Both the position numbers and the translations under genes were made by a program. Below are positions 57,361 to 64,000 of a DNA stretch of 64,000 bases, piece after piece; within the stretch, counting starts at the first letter, position 1; the number at the start of each line of letters is the position of its first letter. Under the pieces are notes generated by a model, which saw nothing but the letters and a program-made list of their open reading frames with translations, did no database searches and was not told the origin of the DNA. The DNA comes from Vitellaria paradoxa (lineage: Eukaryota > Streptophyta > Magnoliopsida > Ericales > Sapotaceae), in NCBI GenBank assembly GCA_019916065.1, contig CM034243.1:1736001-1800000 (forward strand). The letters are read 5' to 3'.

Positions 57361-57656
57361 TCAGTCCTTCATTCTTTCGCTGCAGCTCTCGAACCGACAC
57401 CCAAGGTTAGTGGTCGAGGAATCAGCTAACTCACTGACGCGTGTACGGTCAGATCTTTTCTGTAATGCCGGTTTTGTCCCTACTGTTTTTATATATATAT
57501 GCACGCGCACATACGTGTTTAAGTCGGTTACGCCATATTTGAAACTCATCTTTTCCTCTCTCTTCTTCTTCAACCTAGAGGTACAGCAAGAGAGCTCAGA
57601 ATTGAAGGGGGGAAAAAAGGCCCGAGCTTTTGTAGTGTTGAGTATTTGGATTGGTT

Positions 57657-60600
57657 ATGGTAGTTTTAATTTACTCGAACCCCCCAACTCAAGATTTGCA
57701 TATGGATCCCATGAAAATGGGTCTTCCCGGTGTCAATTCTCTTCCTTCTTCGTCGAATGTAGATGCGGTTGCCAATTCGAGTGGAGTTTGTTCGGTGGAG
57801 GATCCCAATAAGAAGAAGGTACGGAAGCCCTACACCATCACCAAGGCCAGAGAGAGCTGGACTGAGGAAGAGCACGACAAGTTTCTCGAAGCCCTCCAAC
57901 TGTACGCTTCTCTCCGCCATCCTCTCTCTATTAAATTAGGCTCTAGGTGATCATGTATTTGTTCACCGTGAAAAAGGCTGGAATTAGAAATGGAGGATGG
58001 AAGAAGTAGAAATTCTGGGTCCTGTGTGCTTTTAGTTGCTTTTTATCTGTGCAAAGGGTTTTGTTCTCCGATATGAAAATTTTCTATTCTATCTTTTCTT
58101 GTTTTGTTCTGTTTTGTTTTTTTTTTTTAACCATTTTGTTACACTTTATCGGAAATTAAGGGATGAAGTGTTGATGGTTTTGATAGCTGTTTGGATTTGT
58201 ATGTTTCTAGAGACACTGATTCTGGAATCAATGTTTCTTCAATTAATTTATGTATTCAGGAATTTTCTCAAAAGTTAATGGAATATTGAAAAAATTGGAT
58301 CATGATTTAAAACAACATTCTGGAATATTTTCGATGCTTAAACTTTTGCCCTCAAATTTCATTGTATAGTGAAATTGTTTTAAGTTTGAACTGCTTATAT
58401 AAGTTCAATGAAACTGGATGATGCGAATTATTGAATCATCCATGTCTTATAGGATGCTCATGGCTAACAGCTGCATGGATTTCCAATCTTGATGTTTTTA
58501 ATTTATTCACATGCTATAGTGTGTGAGAATACGTATAGGTATGCATACACGCAAATATCTATATTCTTGTGCATGAACACAAGAAAATATTGATAGTGCC
58601 TGTGGTGGTGGTTTGAATTTTCAACTCATATAACCAGAATAGCTTGATATCAAGGGATGAAAAATCTTTGGTTATCCCATATATGTTTGAATTTATTCGA
58701 GTTGCTTGTTTAAGATATGGGTGTCAAAAAATTCTTGGCTTGCTAAACGGGACTCCCTTTATTTGTACTCAAAATTTTCAGCTTTGATCGTGACTGGAAA
58801 AAGATTGAAGCATTTGTGGGCTCAAAAACTGTCATACAGGTAATTTTTTGCATGCTTTTAGTATGTATTTGCAATAGGAAAACGTTGACCTGCTAGTGGC
58901 GAATGTACTTGCTCTCTTGGAACCTACATGAGGAGATTAACAAGGTTTCTTCTTCTTTATATTTTTTTGTTTTGGTCTTCGATCTCTGATTTGTCAGTTG
59001 ATATAAGATGAGTACTCTGTTTTGAAATAGAACTTTGTCTTATCAAGTTCACAGGGAGTGAATCATCCTCATTAATATTTGTCTTGCCAGTGTGCCACAT
59101 CAGACCAAGGATTGAGCAAACTGATACCGAGTTTTCTTTAATGTGATACCAATTTAACTGCTGTGTAATGTTTTTTGAAAAGTCTTTGGAGCTTTTTAGA
59201 TTCAGTTTTTGGGATATTAGACAACATATAACCGTGGAAACTAATATTACTTTTTTGGTGAGATTGAACAATTCGCATTGTAGAAGCTGATTTATTTTGA
59301 GTAAGATTTTAGAATATAAAATCAAATATTATCTCCTATCTGGCCTAAGAAGATGTGTATTGCCATGGACAACGACTGTACTTGATTTATGATGTATTGA
59401 TCAATGATTAGTTTTGATTTTTGAATCTATTCATACGGGGATTTATACTAAATCCATTCTATTTTGAATCAGAATTATTTTGATGGGAACTTTGATGATT
59501 TTTTTATTAACAAAAATGATTTTTTTTTTTAATTACTGAAAGGTAATTGGAAAATGTCATCCATAACAAGAACCCCCACCCAAAACCCATGCTATCATAT
59601 TCTCAACAAAGATATAAAAGCCAAATCTGGCTTTATGGTCCCCCAAAAAGAAATTGTACCAGTTAGACGAAAGCAAACTTTTCAATCTATGTAAAGGTGA
59701 AATCTGATCATTATTGCTTGTTAGGTCCTGAGTTTATTTCTTTTGATCATAATTTTTAGGCAAACATTTTGCACAAGTGGGTTACTACATCTTCATTCAT
59801 ATGTGCTTTTACATTTCGTCTATATTTATGATGCTGAAAGGTTACCATTGCAGATACGTAGCCATGCTCAGAAGTACTTTCTGAAGGTCCAGAAGAATGG
59901 AACAAGTGAACATGTACCTCCCCCTAGGCCGAAAAGGAAAGCAACACATCCTTATCCACAAAAGGCCTCCAAGCAAGGTTAGAATTCTTAGTGTTGTGTG
60001 TGTTTCTATTTTTAATTCATAACTCAGAGAATCTTTTCTCATAACTGCATAATTGGCAGCTCCAGTGGCATCCCAAATTACAGGACCATATCAGTCATCA
60101 GGTGCTTTGCATGAACCTGGTTATGTTCTTGGACCAGATTCTGTCTCGCTGTCTGGAAACCCAATTGGTAGTCCAACTTTGTGTTCCTGGACTTCCAATA
60201 TTGTGCCGCCGGTCAATGTGTTAAATGCGACAAAAGGTTTTCTTCGTTGTTACACCACCTTTACTTGCTAAACCTTTTATTTGAACAAGTCATTGTCTTT
60301 AGTCTGCTAATATAATATTTTTATTCTATTTGTTTGCAGGTGAAGTGGGGGTAACTAGGCCAGTGGCAGCACATAATTGTTGTAGCAGTAGTAGCAATGA
60401 AAGCACCCTAAGGATGTGGCCTAATGGTGAAACAAATGATCAAGGAATGGGAAGACTTAGCAAGCCAGTGAGAGGTAAATAGCTTCTTCATATGTTCTGT
60501 TCTTAATAACTTCAGGTATTCTTTTAGATCATTATCATTTGAAATTGTTTTGACTTATTCATATTGCTAATTAATTGATAATAGAGTAGCCCAACAAATC

Positions 60601-63162
60601 ATTGTGCATAAATGTCCACTTTCCTTAATTTTTTATGTTTTATTTTAGTGATTCTTACTATTTTGTTTTGTCTCATTCAGTTCTCTAGTACGGGGCTATG
60701 TTTATATGCAGTTAAGTAACCATAGGCATGTCTTGGTAAAATATCTTACTAGTACACTGAAATGAAATATTTTAGGGTTTGGTGTACATTTTTCATTTAC
60801 TCCAAGATATTCATAGTTACTTTTTGAATGCTAGCCATACCATTAAAACTGATCATAAGCTGAGTTCGTAACTTTCATGACTGGGGTGTTCCAATTTTTC
60901 GCTTGCATCTGGTAATTTTACGGGAAGGGAAAAGCATTATTGCCCTAGGAAATTCCTGAGCCATGCCATACCAATGTCCAAATTAGTTTTCTTGAGCGCC
61001 CAGCATGATCTAAGGGGGTGGGTTGTGACAGTTGAGACTGGAAAAATTCAAAATGGTCACTCTCTTTCCTAATTCCTATTAGCGGTTTCATTTAGCTTGT
61101 GCATATTTCTAATGTTTTGCCATGAAATTGAAACTGCACAAGTTTTCCATGTTTTTCTTTCTATTCTGTTGAATATTCTTACTTAATTATAATAAGACTT
61201 ATTTGATTAGTGGCCCCTGCATGCCTTTTGTTTTTGTCTGCCCAACCCTTGATAATATATTTGATTGGGTTGCTTATTTCTATGTTTTGTGCAGTTATGC
61301 CAGATTTTGCCAAAGTATACAGCTTCATTGGCAGTGTTTTTGACCCCAATGCAAGTGGTCACTTGCAAAAGTTGAAGAATATGGATCCTATAAATGTTGA
61401 GACGGTATTCAATCTTGAGACTCTAATCTTTTATTTTTTTATTTACATGAAATTATTTATTTGTCTAATTACTCATGGTTGGCAAATTCATATTCTAGAA
61501 CATATATGATTTATAGCTCAGCAAAATTTTCACATGATGTATTTTAGATTTTAGGTCACAACTCCATACTATTTTCTGAAGAATCATTCTGTTGACTATG
61601 ATCTTGACTAGTTTCTTTGGATCCAGGCAATGCGAGTGGGGAGTTGGTTGTTAACCCTACAGTTTTTAGTTCATTGTATGAGGCTGATTTTAATAATTTT
61701 CCCTCTTAATACTTGCTGCAATGCTTAACCACCTGATCATTGCAAATGGGTTCCCATAGGCTTGCAAATCGTCAAGGCCATTTGATATTATGTGTTTGTG
61801 TAAACAACGGTTTATCATCTGTATGTGTGTGTAATTACCCAAAAAAAAAAAAAAAAAAAAATCTGTATGTGTCTGTGTCTGTGTCTATGATCAATTGAAC
61901 TTCTGATATGATATTATGCAGCTTTGACACCATATGGCTTGAATTGATGAATGTTAAGACTGAAAGAATATGAAAATGCACTCCCCCCCCTCCCTTTTCT
62001 CCCCAGCCATCAACACAAAAAACCAAAAGGGCAGTGCTGTTGTTTGAGATGGTTTGCTTAAATTGCTTGATAAGCAGATGAATGACTTTGAGGGATTTAA
62101 TTTGGCTGTTGTGCAGGTTTTATTGTTAATGAAGAACCTTTCTGTCAACTTGACAAGCCCTGATTTTGAGGATCATGTGAGTACTTTTCCCCCTAGTCCT
62201 AGCATCTCTCTCTGTTCAGTGATCTCGGATGTGGATTCCCCCCCCCCTCCCTTACTGATTTTAGCTTCAATCAAAAGACTGATTTTGTATGCATGCTCAT
62301 ACCACGGTGCCTTTATTTACGTCGCATATGCTTCCTTTTATCCTGTTGTGAGAAAAAAAAAATGTATGTTAAACTAAGTTAAAAACTACATGTAATCAAG
62401 CAATGAGTTTCAGCTATTATGTGATGAATTGTTGTCCTTATAATAGGAAAACCTGCCAGTGGCCTTTAGTCGCACTGGGAGTGCTTTCCCAGTGCTTGTA
62501 TGTTTCTTCCACAATTGTGCAACTTGTGCCTTCTATCAGTAACAGTGTGAAAATCCAATGAAATAGGACATCGAGAGAGATGAATATTTGTTCGTCTCCC
62601 AACTCAGCACGGCTAGATCATAAAAGGTCTGCTCATTATTAGCGGATCCTAGCCATGCAGACCTACTCTCTTATCGTTCATGCTGGGATCTGAAATCGCC
62701 CAAGCGAGCCTTCAAAGCAAAAAGAATATCCTTTCTTCTTTTAGAGTTTAGGAGGTAGAACTTCAAATCAATTTGATGCACCAGCACATGCTGACAGCTC
62801 AATTCAATTATATACATGAGTTTTTAACATAGCTGGCTAGCAGGCTTGGTCCAGTATCTATACTCTGTGTGTAGATAACTTGTACTGTTTTACCCCATCA
62901 AACAACATTGCTTTACTAGCTTCATGTGCACACTTTCACTTCCCTCAACTTGAACGTGGAAATGCATGAGTCATCTTGATAGTGTTTGTAGATTTTAGTG
63001 TCTCAACCATCCGCTGATATTCTGTATCTTTTTATAACTGACTTGTTACAGAGAAGGTTGCTCTATTCATTCGGTGGCTGTGCTGAGAAGCCTAAATATA
63101 ATAGCGTTGGTAATAATAATCTCCAGCTTACAAAACCAGAGAACTTTATTTCCACGGTTTAG
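57657..63162 (+). CDS. RVE: REVEILLE-type single-MYB transcription factor (RVE3/4/6/8 subgroup)
   Basis: Eight exons: 57657-57901, 58782-58839, 59854-59977, 60060-60236, 60340-60474, 61295-61404, 62117-62176 and 63052-63162. All phases close, giving 339 residues. These nuclear proteins bind evening elements and set circadian-clock gene expression. The MYB repeat (about residues 56-116) reads [20 protein letters not shown], then [20 protein letters not shown] and [27 protein letters not shown] (104-110) is the hallmark of the LHY/CCA1/RVE group. The [14 protein letters not shown] block follows, and the later LCL-type domain [40 protein letters not shown] places it in the RVE8/4/6/3/5 clade. 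The start ATG at 57657 precedes [15 protein letters not shown]. Its place after AN matches Arabidopsis At1g01520 (ASG4/RVE3), so that orthology is inferred, not proven. Confidence 0.94.
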
Positions 63163-63367
63163 AAAATGAAAAAGGTAATCAGGGCTAACCTTTTTGTGTT
63201 GTAATGAAATTTTAAAATTCCATTCCCTCGCGTTTCATGCCACCTGTTGCTAATTCTGGATTATCTGTGGTAGGGAAAAGAAAAATTTTTGGGCTTTCGG
63301 TAGCGGTGGAAGGAGACTAATTATGAGCTTAGGCAAGGAGACGACTGCATGTTTGTTTGTGTATATG

Positions 63368-63407
<40 letters not shown>

Positions 63408-64000
63408 TTACGATGCTTTGAGGAACTCCAGCCAGGGACGGGGAACTGTTCATGCCAGCTACTTTCGTTTTGTGTACATATATGTATATGTATATGTAGC
63501 CTAGTCTTAATACGCGTGCTTTGCACAATACATTGGGATTTTAGTCATTTTGGCATGTCAGTCTTTGTAGATATTATATGATCAATTAGTTAGAATGCCA
63601 TTGAAGTGATGAGTGATACATGTGTCATTCATATATACTATGATAGGAAGGCTTTTGCCAACAGTGTAGTGCAGCATGAGCGCTTCACATTTACTATGAT
63701 AGTATAGTGTGTTCGTGTAAATGTTGAAGCTTTGATTTTTGACTTTTTGCTGGAAAGTCCTACATATTTATTTATTTTTTTGTTCTTGGTGGTTAATTTT
63801 GTTAGTCGAACTATCGGTTAGCTGCTAAGTGTTGGAAGTATGTTTTGAGTTTGATTGATCTTCTTATGCTCTAAACTGTTCCAGTAACGCTGGAAGTGGT
63901 TCTGAAATTTGCCCTTTCGGGCTTTAAAAAGGGCCATTGCAGTGTATGTCCAAAAAGAAAGTCTTTGCTTGGGAATTAGTTAAAAATGCCAATTTTTTTT
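63163..64000. other. RVE 3' UTR and downstream flank
   Basis: No second gene is seen. A TA/AT microsatellite lies at 63372-63405, with a second TA-rich stretch at 63474-63498. The 3' UTR probably extends for a few hundred bases; several aataaa-like signals are absent or weak, so its end is not placed. Confidence 0.45.

Noticed and set aside
58957..59325. 122-residue minus-strand frame
   Set aside because: Falls in RVE intron 2 and reads Leu/Ile/Ser-rich sequence with no domain.
63357..63581. Frame with (YI)n repeats near the right end
   Set aside because: Translation of the TA microsatellite at 63372-63405.

Overview
This is a nuclear plant segment, almost certainly from a core eudicot. It has AT-rich intergenic DNA, short GT-AG-bounded exons, long introns, poly-purine/pyrimidine microsatellites, many small non-autonomous transposons, and proteins that are unmistakably plant: ACC synthase, a HIPP, ANGUSTIFOLIA and a REVEILLE MYB. 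The species cannot be named from the sequence. No bacterial operon, CRISPR array, rRNA or tRNA gene was seen.

Seven protein genes can be supported. From left to right they are: the 3' part of an ACC synthase gene (+, 261-1143); a two-exon gene for a 51-residue single-pass membrane protein (-, 8011-8273); a three-exon heavy-metal-associated isoprenylated protein (HIPP, -, 16730-18557); a two-exon gene of the At1g01500 type (+, 33262-35868); a seven-exon ANGUSTIFOLIA/plant CtBP gene (+, 42597-53065); an intronless TRM112 gene (-, 55814-56182); and an eight-exon REVEILLE-type MYB gene (+, 57657-63162). All exon chains were built by hand. In every multi-exon gene the splice phases close without a frameshift.

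From memory of the Arabidopsis map, five of the seven fall in the order of At1g01480 (ACS2), At1g01490 (HIPP-type), At1g01500, At1g01510 (AN) and At1g01520 (ASG4/RVE3). The window therefore looks like a conserved collinear block, with the 51-residue gene and TRM112 as extra members and much more repeat DNA between genes. The genes do not form one pathway. They cover ethylene synthesis, a membrane microprotein, a prenylated HMA protein, a protein of unknown role, cell-shape control, tRNA/rRNA/translation-factor methylation and the circadian clock.

The remaining DNA is mostly repeats. Among them are a 3-kb block made of two back-to-back foldback elements with one flanking target-site duplication; a solo LTR of a Cassandra-type TRIM element carrying 5S-rRNA-like sequence; two tRNA-derived SINEs with target-site duplications and two more decayed ones; hAT-like MITEs with 8-bp duplications nested inside ANGUSTIFOLIA intron 3; a possible Helitron-like family present at 1.2-3.1 kb and again, inverted, at 40.3-41.8 kb; and several AT-rich MITE families. 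No element encodes a recognisable transposase or reverse transcriptase.

The observations most worth checking are the palindrome-of-palindromes, an Asp-to-Asn change in the PLP-binding motif of the ACC synthase together with its missing regulatory tail, a duplicated partial exon in ANGUSTIFOLIA, and the conserved-looking 51-residue membrane protein. No clearly new multi-gene system was found.
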